Below, piece by piece: positions 27,700 to 35,095 of a stretch of 64,000 nucleotides of DNA. A program made the translations under genes and the position numbers. Source of the stretch: JALYOC01 sp036675345 (GTDB lineage: Bacteria > Myxococcota > Myxococcia > Myxococcales > Myxococcaceae). The stretch is from assembly GCA_036675345.1 (NCBI GenBank), contig JAKFFE010000039.1, positions 1 through 64,000 of the forward strand, given 5' to 3'. The notes under the pieces are model-generated. The model was not told where the DNA came from. It worked only from the letters and a program-made list of their open reading frames with translations, and did not search any database. Every line of letters starts with the position of its first letter. Position 1 is the first letter of the stretch.

Positions 27700-28686
27700 T
27701 TACCAAGAGAGGACGACTTTTCCCAGCGTGGCGTTGGCGGCCAGTTGGCCAAAGGCGTGCTCCACCTCGGTGAAGGGGAACACCCCGTCCACGATCGGCC
27801 GGATCAGCCCCCGCTCCACCAGCGGCAGCACCGAGTGCTCGAAGGCCTGGGCCACCTGGATCTTCTCCTCCAGCGGCCGGGATCGCAGCACGGTGCCGAT
27901 CAGCTTCAGGCGCTTTTGCAGGACCTTGCCCAGCGGCAGCTCGGGGGTGTTTCCGGCCAGGGTCCCCACCAGCAGCACCCGTCCCCGAGAGGCCATCGCC
28001 TCCACCGTCTCCGGCAGGTAGCCGCCGCCCACCAGATCCAGGGCCAGGTCCGCCCCCCGGCCCCCGCTGCGCTCCTTCACCCAGGCGGCGAACTGGGGGC
28101 CGTCGCTGGAGACCACCTTGGGGTGGGTCAGCCCGAAGCCGGCCATCCGCTCCAGCTTCTCCGCCGACCGGCTGGTCCCCAGCACCGTGGCGCCCAGCGC
28201 GTTCATCAGCTGGGTGGCCGCCGAGCCCACCCCGCTGGCCACCGCGTGGATCAGCACCACGTCCCCGGAGCGGGCCCCGCCCTGCAGCACCAGCGCGTCA
28301 TAGGCGGTGATCAGCGCCTCCGGCAGCGCCGCCGCGTCGCGGAAGCCCAGCGAGTCCGGCATCCGGATCACCTCCCGCTCGTGGGCCACCAGCCGCTCGG
28401 CGAACGCGCCCCCGGAGACGATCCCCATCACCCGCTCGCCGGCCTTCAGCCCGCGCACCGCGGCTCCCACCGACTCCACCACCCCCGCGTACTCCAGCCC
28501 GGGGATGTCCGCCGGGGCGCCGGGCGGGGCGGGGTACCGGCCCAGGCACTGCAGCAGATCCGCCCGGTTCAAGGCCGAGGCCTGGACCCGGATCACGACC
28601 TCCGAGGGACCAGGCGTGGGGTCGTCCACCTCCTCCAGCTTCAGGACCTCGGGGCCGCCGCGGCCGTGGATGCGTAGGGCTTTCAT
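27700..28686 (-). CDS. Zinc-independent medium-chain NAD(P)H:quinone oxidoreductase
   Basis: 328 residues from the ATG at 28686 (MKALRIHGRGGPEVLKLEEV). It has the QOR/PIG3 pattern: ALNRADLLQCLGRYP, GLEYAGVVESVG, and the Rossmann segment VLIHAVASGVGSAATQL. The zinc-binding cysteines of alcohol dehydrogenases are missing, as expected for this subgroup. It probably reduces quinones or enones with NADPH in the cytoplasm. It is divergent from yacG, with 36 bases between starts. Confidence 0.92.
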   Translation of the reverse strand: MKALRIHGRGGPEVLKLEEVDDPTPGPSEVVIRVQASALNRADLLQCLGRYPAPPGAPADIPGLEYAGVVESVGAAVRGLKAGERVMGIVSGGAFAERLVAHEREVIRMPDSLGFRDAAALPEALITAYDALVLQGGARSGDVVLIHAVASGVGSAATQLMNALGATVLGTSRSAEKLERMAGFGLTHPKVVSSDGPQFAAWVKERSGGRGADLALDLVGGGYLPETVEAMASRGRVLLVGTLAGNTPELPLGKVLQKRLKLIGTVLRSRPLEEKIQVAQAFEHSVLPLVERGLIRPIVDGVFPFTEVEHAFGQLAANATLGKVVLSW

Positions 28687-28722
28687 GTGTTCTCCGGGGC
28701 GGCGAACGCTAACATTCGGCGC

Positions 28723-28932
28723 ATGTCGACGTGCCTGACCTGCAAGAAGGAGATCCTCCCCCGGAAGGAGAATCCCGCGTTCCCTTTCTGCTCGGCCCGC
28801 TGTCGGGCAGTGGACCTGGGCAAGTGGCTGGGAGAGGAGTACCGGGTCCCCGGCCCTCCGGCGGATCACGATGAGGAGGAAGGAGATGGCCGGTCCTCCC
28901 GCCTGGATCCCGAAGGTGGCGCCGACGCCTGA
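28723..28932 (+). CDS. yacG: DNA gyrase inhibitor YacG-type zinc protein
   Basis: 69 residues. Four cysteines form the YacG zinc site: C4-x2-C7 and C23-x3-C27, in CLTCKKEILPRKENPAFPFC then SARC. LGKWLGEEYRVPG is the conserved continuation, followed by an acidic tail. In Escherichia coli YacG binds GyrB and inhibits gyrase. Length and motif are canonical. The ATG at 28723 is chosen because the upstream in-frame codons add nothing conserved. Confidence 0.93.
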   Translation: MSTCLTCKKEILPRKENPAFPFCSARCRAVDLGKWLGEEYRVPGPPADHDEEEGDGRSSRLDPEGGADA

Positions 28933-28990
28933 CCCCGCCGCTGTTTGGTGGGTGGAGTCCGCCGCCGGTTTGCGGCTATAGAGCGCCCCT

Positions 28991-30079
28991 GTGAAGCGCG
29001 CCCTGAACCTGGTGCTGAGCCTGGCCGCGACCGTGGTCTGCTCCTGGTATGCCTTCCGCGACGCGGACTGGTCGTCGCAGTGGGCCTCCCTGCGCGACGC
29101 CAACTACTGGTGGCTGGTCCCCTACCTGGGGATCCTGCTGCTGATCCACCTGTGCCGGACCCTGCGCTGGGGGGCTCTGCTCTCCGGGCTGGAGCGGGTG
29201 CCGTTCCGGGCCCTCAACGAGTCCTCCGCGATCGGCTTCATGATGCTGATCGTCCTCCCGTTCCGGCTGGGGGAGTTTGCCCGCCCGTTCCTGATCGCCA
29301 ACCGCAGCGGGATCCGCCGCAGCCCGGCGATGGCCACCGTGGTGGTGGAGCGGATCATGGACGGGATCCTGGTCGCGCTGTTGCTGCGGGGGCTGATGTT
29401 CTTCATCCCCCAGGACGCGCCCAACTACGGCAAGGTGCTGTGGGCCTCCAACGTGATGTTCTCCATCTTCCTGGGCGGGCTGCTCTTCTTGCTGTTCGCC
29501 TACTGGCAGCAGGCCCGCGCGCTGCGGCTGGTCCGCGTCGTCACCGGCTGGCTCTCCGCCGGACTGGCGGACAAGGCCGTGCACATGGTGGAGGGGTTCG
29601 TGGGCGCCCTGCGGCAGCTGCCCTCCCGCCGGGAGGTGGTCCGCTTCTTCCTGCTCACCGTGACCTACTGGGTGCTCAACGCGGCGGGGATGATGCTGGC
29701 CGCGCGGGCCTTCGCCAGCGAGGGCAGCGCCTGGGGCCTGACCCTGTTCCAGGCGTTCACCGTGATGTGCACCCTGGTGGTGGGGGTGATGATCCCCTCC
29801 GCGCCGGGGATGGTGGGAACCTTCCAGGCCGGGATCAAGTTCGGGCTGGGGCTGTTCCTGCCCGCGGCGGTGGTCAACGCCGAGGGGCTGGCCTACGCCA
29901 ACGTGGTCTGGCTGATCCAGACCTCCCAGCAGATCGGCCTGGGGCTGCTGATGATGTCCCTGGGGCACCTGTCCTTCAGCGAGATCGCCGGGAAGCTGGC
30001 GGAGCAGAAGGCGGAGGCCAAGGGCGGAGAGGACACCGCCCGGATCGAAGAGGCCGGGCCGTCCAAGGCCTCGGCTTAG
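28991..30079 (+). CDS. Lysylphosphatidylglycerol synthase TM-region-like (UPF0104) membrane protein
   Basis: 362 residues from a GTG, with about eight hydrophobic helices. The family signature is the conserved loop pattern around FRLGEFARPFLIANRSGI and the segment ATVVVERIMDGILVALLL. These proteins share the flippase-like membrane domain of MprF but lack the aminoacyl-transferase domain. They are thought to translocate or process lipid-linked substrates; the substrate here is unknown. It is 58 bases downstream of yacG and convergent with the small RHH pair. Confidence 0.85.
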   Translation: MKRALNLVLSLAATVVCSWYAFRDADWSSQWASLRDANYWWLVPYLGILLLIHLCRTLRWGALLSGLERVPFRALNESSAIGFMMLIVLPFRLGEFARPFLIANRSGIRRSPAMATVVVERIMDGILVALLLRGLMFFIPQDAPNYGKVLWASNVMFSIFLGGLLFLLFAYWQQARALRLVRVVTGWLSAGLADKAVHMVEGFVGALRQLPSRREVVRFFLLTVTYWVLNAAGMMLAARAFASEGSAWGLTLFQAFTVMCTLVVGVMIPSAPGMVGTFQAGIKFGLGLFLPAAVVNAEGLAYANVVWLIQTSQQIGLGLLMMSLGHLSFSEIAGKLAEQKAEAKGGEDTARIEEAGPSKASA

Positions 30080-30095
30080 CCGCCTCGACGAAGGA

Positions 30096-30290
30096 CTACA
30101 GCTCCTGGTCCAACCAGCGGCTGAGCGCCTCCAGGATCGAGTTGGGCTCCGGGCTCTTCCGGGGGGCGCGTCCCCGCGGCTCGCTCCGGGTGTCCAGGTC
30201 GAAGTGGAAGCCCAGCTCCGGGTGCACCGCCGGCCTCTCCCCGGTGGGGCGGCGGGAGGCGCCAGCTTCGGTCTCCCGGCGCGGGCTCAC
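30096..30290 (-). CDS. Small protein of unknown function coupled to an RHH gene
   Basis: 64 residues from a GTG whose first bases overlap the stop of the preceding RHH gene (GTGA, 30287-30290). It is Arg/Pro-rich, with an amphipathic C-terminus (NSILEALSRWLDQEL). I recognise no family. The overlap argues that it is real and co-translated with the RHH protein; a toxin-antitoxin-like pairing is conceivable but has no sequence support, since it looks nothing like a ParE or RelE toxin. Confidence 0.5.
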   Translation of the reverse strand: MSPRRETEAGASRRPTGERPAVHPELGFHFDLDTRSEPRGRAPRKSPEPNSILEALSRWLDQEL

Positions 30291-30520
30291 TTGAGGTCCT
30301 CTGGCTTGCTGCCGTACTTGCCCAGCAGGTCGTCCACCGCTTCCCGCAGGTACTCCGACTGCGCGATGCGGGTCCGGCGGGAGAGCTCGCGCAGCTTCTC
30401 CGCCTGGAGCTCCGAGACCAGCACGTGGGTGGAGACGACTTCGGCTTTCCGTGAAGACGGCGAAGGCTGGGACGAAGGCGAACCTTCGACGCCGACCTCC
30501 ATGGCGGAGACCTCTTGCAT
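30287..30520 (-). CDS. Ribbon-helix-helix (CopG-like) DNA-binding protein
   Basis: 77 residues. A disordered N-terminus is followed by a ribbon-helix-helix core: THVLVSELQAEKLRELSRR, then TRIAQSEYLREAVDDLLGKY. The pattern is a single beta-strand, two helices and the RxSEYxR-type second helix of Arc/CopG repressors. It probably dimerises and binds operator DNA. The ATG at 30520 is supported by GGGAGGGG just upstream. The small gene after it overlaps its stop. Confidence 0.82.
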   Translation of the reverse strand: MQEVSAMEVGVEGSPSSQPSPSSRKAEVVSTHVLVSELQAEKLRELSRRTRIAQSEYLREAVDDLLGKYGSKPEDLK

Positions 30521-30648
30521 GCTGCCCCTCCCGAGGGTGCTACAGGCCGCTACGAACCTGTGCCCGGCGATTAGAGACGAGGTCGGCGGGGAGTCAAAAA
30601 AAGCGCGCCCCCGGATCAGGCTTCGACCGCGGGAGCGGGCAGGGTGTG

Positions 30649-31872
30649 ATGCTGGACCCCGCGCCGATGATTCCAGCCCCGGTCGAAGACGAACCCGTCC
30701 CTCCCCGCGAGCCCCTGGGCCGGCTCTTCCTGCGCTTCCTCTCCTTCGGGGCGATGGCCTGGGGGGGCCCGGTGGCGCAGATCGCCATGCTCCAGGAGCA
30801 GCTGGTGGAGAAGGAGCGCTGGATCTCCAAGGCGCGCTTCCACCGGGCGCTGGCGGTGTACCAGGCCCTCCCCGGCCCGGAGGCCACCGAGCTGTGCGTG
30901 TACTTCGGGTTGCTCTCCCGCGGCCGGCTGGGCGGCCTGGTGGCGGGGCTGGGCTTCACCCTCCCGGGGCTGGCGCTGATGCTGGTCCTCTCCTGGGCCT
31001 ACGTGCGCTTTGGCACCGGCAACCCCTGGGTCCAGGCGGCGTTCGTGGGGATCCAGGCCGGGGTGGCGGCGCTGATCGTCCGGGCGGTGCACCGGATCGG
31101 CCAGCACGCGCTGGTCGGACGCTGGCTGTCGGGGCTGGCCCTGGCCGGCTTCGTGGCCCAGTGGGCGGGGCTGCACTTCGTGGTGATCCTGGGCACCGCC
31201 GGGCTGATCTACCGGTGGGTCCGGCAGGGGAGGCCGGGGGCGGCGGCCGCGCTGGGCGTGGCGGTGGCGGTGGGCAGCGCCCTGGTCCTGGGGTGGCTGT
31301 CCTCCCGGTCAGCGTCGGTCCCGGTGCCCCCGGCCACCGCCGCACCCGCAACCCTGTCCGGCCTGTTCCTCTCCGGGCTCAAGGCCGGGCTGCTCAGCTT
31401 CGGCGGCGCCTACACCCTGATCCCCTTTCTGCGCCGGGACGCGGTGCAAGACGGTGGCTGGCTGACCGACGGGCAGTTCCTGGATGGGATCGCCCTGGGC
31501 GGGGTGTTGCCGGCGCCGCTGGTGATCTTCGGCACCTTCGTCGGCTACCACTCCGGCGGCCTGGGTGGGGCGCTGGTGATGACCGGGGGGATCTTCCTCC
31601 CCGCCTTCGGCTTCACCCTGATCGCCCACGACGCCATCGAGCGGCTGGTGGAGCGCCCCCAGGTCCACGCCTTCCTCGAAGGGGTGACCGCGGCGGTGGT
31701 GGGGATGATCGCCGCGGTGGGGCTGCGGCTGGTTCTCTCCGCGGTGGACTCGGTGGCCAGCGCGGCGATCTTCCTGGTGGCACTGGCCGCGCTGTACCTG
31801 CTGAGGCACCGGCTGCTGATCCCGCTGGTGGTGGGCGGCAGCGCCGCAGTCGGCCTGCTGCTGGGCCCCTGA
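30649..31872 (+). CDS. chrA: Chromate transporter, ChrA family
   Basis: 407 residues with two homologous CHR domains: RFLSFGAMAWGGPVAQIAML in the first and LLSFGGAYTLIPFLRRDAV in the second. Around ten hydrophobic helices are visible. Typical members export chromate by proton-coupled transport, and some function in sulfate or other oxyanion homeostasis. The ATG at 30649 is preceded by a purine-rich stretch; the upstream frame extension has no similarity. A strong hairpin ends the transcription unit before the tRNA. Confidence 0.9.
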   Translation: MLDPAPMIPAPVEDEPVPPREPLGRLFLRFLSFGAMAWGGPVAQIAMLQEQLVEKERWISKARFHRALAVYQALPGPEATELCVYFGLLSRGRLGGLVAGLGFTLPGLALMLVLSWAYVRFGTGNPWVQAAFVGIQAGVAALIVRAVHRIGQHALVGRWLSGLALAGFVAQWAGLHFVVILGTAGLIYRWVRQGRPGAAAALGVAVAVGSALVLGWLSSRSASVPVPPATAAPATLSGLFLSGLKAGLLSFGGAYTLIPFLRRDAVQDGGWLTDGQFLDGIALGGVLPAPLVIFGTFVGYHSGGLGGALVMTGGIFLPAFGFTLIAHDAIERLVERPQVHAFLEGVTAAVVGMIAAVGLRLVLSAVDSVASAAIFLVALAALYLLRHRLLIPLVVGGSAAVGLLLGP

Positions 31873-31877
31873 AAGGC

Positions 31878-31909
31878 AAAACCCCCGGTCCTCGTGGGAG
31901 GACCGGGGG
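31878..31909 (-). terminator. Rho-independent terminator for the tRNA gene (possibly bidirectional)
   Basis: A perfect 12-bp stem, CCCCCGGTCCTC (31882-31893) and GAGGACCGGGGG (31898-31909), with a 4-base loop lies just 3' of the tRNA. On the minus strand it is followed by TTTT, fitting an intrinsic terminator for the tRNA. It also sits 10 bases after the chrA stop and could end that transcript too. Confidence 0.85.
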
Positions 31910-31914
31910 CCTTG

Positions 31915-31988
31915 TGGCTAGGGTCGGACTCGAACCGACTACCTGAGGATTATGAGACCTCCGCTCTAACCAGGTGAGCTACCTAGCC
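31915..31988 (-). tRNA. tRNA-Met (anticodon CAT, elongator type)
   Basis: 74 bases on the minus strand. The acceptor stem is GGCTAGG/CCTAGCC with discriminator A. The D-arm reads TAGCTCACCTGGTTAGAGC, the anticodon loop CTCATAA, and the T-arm GTCGG-TTCGAGT-CCGAC. CCA is not encoded. The acceptor and D-arm resemble elongator tRNA-Met more than the lysidine-modified tRNA-Ile2, but the two share the CAT anticodon and cannot be separated with certainty. An initiator tRNA is excluded because the acceptor 1:72 pair is intact. Confidence 0.9.
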
Positions 31989-32006
31989 ATATTTTTTGCG
32001 GCGGGA

Positions 32007-32034
32007 CGTTTACCACTCCCGGTCCGAACCGCAA
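32007..32034 (-). promoter_or_regulatory. Possible promoter for the tRNA gene
   Basis: On the minus strand TTGCGG (32034-32029) and TAAACG (32012-32007), spaced 16 bases, lie 18 bases upstream of the tRNA 5' end. The match to consensus is partial. Confidence 0.3.
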
Positions 32035-32064
32035 ATGGTTCCCGCGCTTCGCCCGGACGGCGGG

Positions 32065-32673
32065 TCAGCGGCCGCCCTGACGCAGCAGCTCCGGGTGGGG
32101 TCGGCGGATCAGCTCGGTGGCCAGCAGCAGGGGGGAGGGGAGGGCGGCCCCAATCGCCTCCACCGCCGCCTCCACCATGTGCAGGTCGCCGGAGAGGGTG
32201 AACCAGCCCTTCCCGCCCACCTCCCGGGCCAGGTGCAGGTGGGTCAGCTGCACGTCCGCCTTCTTCAAGGCCACGTCCAGCCCGCGCAGCGCCGAGGCCG
32301 CGGTCTGGGTCTCCACGATCGCCAGCGACTCCCCGTCCTCGGGGGCGAACTGCTCCCCCAGCCCCGCCATCAGCTGCGGGTGGGCGTAGGGCAGATAGAG
32401 GGTGTCCAGCAGCCCGGCCCCGGCCACCTCGGTGCCCGCGGCCAGGGACTCCTCCACCTCCGCCACCTCGCCGGTGAACAGCAGCAGGAACTTGCCCGGA
32501 GAGGTGGGCTCGGCCAGCACGATCTCCACCGCCGCCCGCTTGAGCAGGCTGTCCGCCACCACGAAGCCCCGGGCGATCGACTCGCACTCCAGCAACGCCA
32601 GGGCCGGGCCGCGCGGGCTCCTGCCCGGAGTCCCCAGGGGCGAGGCGCGGAAGCGGCGGCCGGGCTCAGACAA
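32065..32673 (-). CDS. BMC-T trimeric microcompartment shell protein (tandem BMC domains)
   Basis: 202 residues with two BMC folds: ALALLECESIARGFVVADSL begins the first and SLAIVETQTAASALRGLDVA the second. Each has the conserved small-residue helix and the GKFLLLFTGEVAEVEESL or GWFTLSGDLHMVEAAVEA strand-helix. Tandem-domain proteins trimerise into pseudohexagonal shell tiles with a larger central pore. The start is a TTG at 32673 that overlaps the end of the aldehyde dehydrogenase gene by 8 bases. It is the last gene of the microcompartment operon and the second, more divergent BMC-T in it. Confidence 0.88.
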   Translation of the reverse strand: MSEPGRRFRASPLGTPGRSPRGPALALLECESIARGFVVADSLLKRAAVEIVLAEPTSPGKFLLLFTGEVAEVEESLAAGTEVAGAGLLDTLYLPYAHPQLMAGLGEQFAPEDGESLAIVETQTAASALRGLDVALKKADVQLTHLHLAREVGGKGWFTLSGDLHMVEAAVEAIGAALPSPLLLATELIRRPHPELLRQGGR

Positions 32674-34198
32674 TGCGGAAGTAGTCCTTGAGGGTGCAGC
32701 GCCGCTCGCGGGTAAAGGACACCGCGGTGGTCAGCCCCTCCCCGGTGGGAGAGGCGATGGTGAAGCTGGTGTAGCCCTCTCCGGTGAAGCCCAGCCCGGC
32801 GTAGGAGGGGCCGTTCTTGACGAAGATCGAGGTGTTGATCACCCGGGCCATCGCGTGCAGGTGGTCCAGGCTGGTGGAGTGCATGGTGGCGGTGTGGCCA
32901 AAGCCGTGCTCCGCCTGCACCGCCCCGGCGATCGCGTCCTCCACCGTGGGGACCCGCACCAGGCCGATCACCGGCATCAGCAATTCGGCCTGCACGAAGG
33001 GATGCATCGCATCCACCTCGGCGAACAGCAGCCGGGTCCCCTGGGGGACGCGGATCCCGGCGGCCTCGGCGATCTTGGCGGCGTCCTTGCCCACCCAGTC
33101 CTTGTTGGCGTGGCCCTCCACCACCACCAGCTTCTCCAGCCGGTTGATCGCCGGCCCGGTCACCTCGAAGGCGCCGTTGGCCACCATGTGCTTCTTGAGG
33201 CGGTCGGCGATCTCCGCCACCGCGAAGACCTCCTTCTCCACGATGCACACGATGTTGTTGTCGAAGGACGCCCCGTTGACGATGTCCCGGGCCGCCTTCT
33301 CCACGTGCGCGGTCTCATCCACCACCGCCGGCGGGTTGCCCGGTCCGGCGGCGATCGCCCGCTTGCCGGAGTTCATCGCCGCCTTCACCACCGCCGGTCC
33401 GCCGGTGACCACCAGCAGGCGGACGTTCTTGTGCTTCATCAGCGCCTGGGCGGAGTCGATGGTCGGCTCGGCCATCGCGGTCAGCAGATTGGCCGGCCCG
33501 CTGGCCCGGACGATCGCCTCGTTCAGCTTCTCGATGAAGAAGGCGGAGGTCTTCTTGGCGCTGGGGTGGACGTTGAACACCACCGAGTTGCCGCCGGCCA
33601 GCATCCCGATCGCGTTGTTGATGATCGTCTCGGTGGGGTTGGTGGTGGGGGTGATCGAACCGATCACCCCGAACGCCGCCCGCTCCATGATCGCGATCCC
33701 GTGATCCCCGGAGAACGCGGTGGGACGCAGGATCTCGGTGCCCGGCGTCTTGTTGGCGCAGAGCAGGTTCTTCTGGATCTTGTCCTTGACGTTCCCCAGC
33801 CGGGTCTCGGCCACCGCCCGCTCCGCCAGCTCCGGGGCCAGCTCCCGGGTGACCTGGCGCATGGCCTCGATCACCTGGTTGCGGGTCTCCAGCGAGGTCT
33901 CCTGCCACTCCTCGTAGGCGGCCCGGGCGGCGACGGTGGCGGAGTCCAGATCCTCGAAGATCCCGGTCCCGCTGCGCGAGCGGTGCACCGCCGGCGCCCG
34001 AGCGTTGGCCCCGGGAATCTCCGGGAAGGTGCCGTACCGCTGCTCGGCGCCCCGCCGATCATCCACGTTTCCCTGGGGCGGCACCGCCGGGCGGTTCTCC
34101 GTCCGCGGCTCGCCGGTCAGCTCCGGGAGATCGCGGGACAGCTTCTGCACCACCTGGTCCACGATCGCGGTGATCTGCCGCTCGTTGAGGATCGCCAA
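32666..34198 (-). CDS. CoA-acylating aldehyde dehydrogenase, microcompartment-targeted (PduP/EutE type)
   Basis: 510 residues. The catalytic cysteine is C318 in FDNNIVCIVEKE, as in PduP/EutE-type enzymes that turn an aldehyde, CoA and NAD+ into acyl-CoA. The N-terminus is an amphipathic helix (MAILNERQITAIVDQVVQKL) followed by a Pro/Gly/charged linker (about 25-75). This is the architecture of an encapsulation peptide that directs cargo into the shell. The catalytic domain begins near residue 80. A Shine-Dalgarno GGAGGA precedes the ATG. It is the only recognisable enzyme inside the shell operon, so the compartment oxidises some aldehyde; its identity cannot be read from sequence. The gene overlaps the last BMC-T gene. 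Confidence 0.93.
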   Translation of the reverse strand: MAILNERQITAIVDQVVQKLSRDLPELTGEPRTENRPAVPPQGNVDDRRGAEQRYGTFPEIPGANARAPAVHRSRSGTGIFEDLDSATVAARAAYEEWQETSLETRNQVIEAMRQVTRELAPELAERAVAETRLGNVKDKIQKNLLCANKTPGTEILRPTAFSGDHGIAIMERAAFGVIGSITPTTNPTETIINNAIGMLAGGNSVVFNVHPSAKKTSAFFIEKLNEAIVRASGPANLLTAMAEPTIDSAQALMKHKNVRLLVVTGGPAVVKAAMNSGKRAIAAGPGNPPAVVDETAHVEKAARDIVNGASFDNNIVCIVEKEVFAVAEIADRLKKHMVANGAFEVTGPAINRLEKLVVVEGHANKDWVGKDAAKIAEAAGIRVPQGTRLLFAEVDAMHPFVQAELLMPVIGLVRVPTVEDAIAGAVQAEHGFGHTATMHSTSLDHLHAMARVINTSIFVKNGPSYAGLGFTGEGYTSFTIASPTGEGLTTAVSFTRERRCTLKDYFRIV

Positions 34199-34216
34199 TG
34201 TGTCCTCCGGCGCGTG

Positions 34217-34456
34217 CTAGCCCGGGCGGGGAAGCGCGCGGGGAGAGGGGTGACCCTCGTAATAGATGGACGCGTCCTGCTCGCCGTAGACCACCAGCAC
34301 GCAGGCCTCCGCGTCTCGGAGCAGGGTCTCCGCCTTCAACTGCGCCCTGGCCATCAGGTCCGAGCGGCCCTTACCCGGCTTCCGCGAACCCTTGATCATC
34401 ACTACCGGCATGCTGCGTTCGACCTTCCGGGTCGGAGAATCCGACCCCACGCTCAC
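34217..34456 (-). CDS. Small unrecognised protein within the microcompartment operon
   Basis: 79 residues from a GTG that overlaps the BMC-P stop by 4 bases (GTGA). An internal ATG 15 codons later (34411) is an alternative start giving MPVVMIKGSRKPGKGRSDL. The core has a basic segment (KGSRKPGKGRSD), an amphipathic helix (LMARAQLKAETLLRDAEACV) and a strand-like VLVVYGEQDASIYYEG. I recognise no family. Coupling with BMC-P and position directly before the cargo enzyme argue for a role in shell or core assembly, which is inference only. Confidence 0.65.
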   Translation of the reverse strand: MSVGSDSPTRKVERSMPVVMIKGSRKPGKGRSDLMARAQLKAETLLRDAEACVLVVYGEQDASIYYEGHPSPRALPRPG

Positions 34457-34740
34457 TTCACGTACGTGAGCTTCCCGCCCACTTCCAGCTGGTCGACGAT
34501 CGCCATGATCGTCGCATCCACCGGGCGGTCCTTCGTGACCTTCGTCTGCCGCGCCGAGGAACCCGACGCGTACAACACCACCTCGCCCACGCCTGCCCCG
34601 ACCGCGTCGACGGCCACCACCAGCGAGGAGGTGGCCTTTCCCTCCGGGTCCATTCCCCGCACGATCATCATCCGGAGCCCCTCCAGCTCGGGCTCCTTGC
34701 GCGTGGCGACCACGGTTCCGACGATCTTGCCAAGTTGCAT
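34453..34740 (-). CDS. BMC-P pentameric vertex protein (EutN/CcmL family)
   Basis: 95 residues. It begins MQLGKIVGTVVATRKEPELEG and contains VVAVDAVGAGVGEVVLYASG and SSARQT, the signature of EutN/CcmL pentamers that cap the twelve vertices of a polyhedral microcompartment. Length is canonical. It lies 12 bases after the BMC-H gene, and its stop overlaps the next small gene. Confidence 0.95.
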   Translation of the reverse strand: MQLGKIVGTVVATRKEPELEGLRMMIVRGMDPEGKATSSLVVAVDAVGAGVGEVVLYASGSSARQTKVTKDRPVDATIMAIVDQLEVGGKLTYVK

Positions 34741-34752
34741 GGGAAGGGGAGC

Positions 34753-35061
34753 TTAGCTCTCGCCCAGCTCGGCCTTGGCCTTCTGGCTGCGGCCCAGGGG
34801 CAGGGCCAGCTCGATGTTGGCGTGCGGGCGCGGAATCACGTGCACCGACACCAGCTCGCCCACCCGCTCGGCGGCGCGGGACCCGGCCTCGGTGGCGGCC
34901 TTCACCGCCGCCACGTCACCCCGGACGATCGCGGTCACATAGCCCCCGCCGATCTTCTCGTAGCCCACCAGTTCGACCTTGGCGGCCTTCACCATGGCGT
35001 CGGCGGCCTCGACCATTCCGACGAAGCCCTTCGTTTCAATCAATCCGAGCGCATCAGCCAT
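34753..35061 (-). CDS. BMC-H hexameric shell protein
   Basis: 102 residues, a single BMC domain: ALGLIETKGFVGMVEAADAM, KVELVGYEKIGGGYVTAIV and RGDVAAVKAATEAG. The pore loop reads KIGGG where PduA/EutM have KIGSG, which would slightly alter pore polarity. It forms the hexagonal facets of the shell and is the only BMC-H in the operon. A GGAAGGA Shine-Dalgarno lies upstream of the ATG. Confidence 0.96.
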   Translation of the reverse strand: MADALGLIETKGFVGMVEAADAMVKAAKVELVGYEKIGGGYVTAIVRGDVAAVKAATEAGSRAAERVGELVSVHVIPRPHANIELALPLGRSQKAKAELGES

Positions 35062-35095
35062 CGTTGCGTACCGTCCTTCCGAAAGTCGTTACTGC

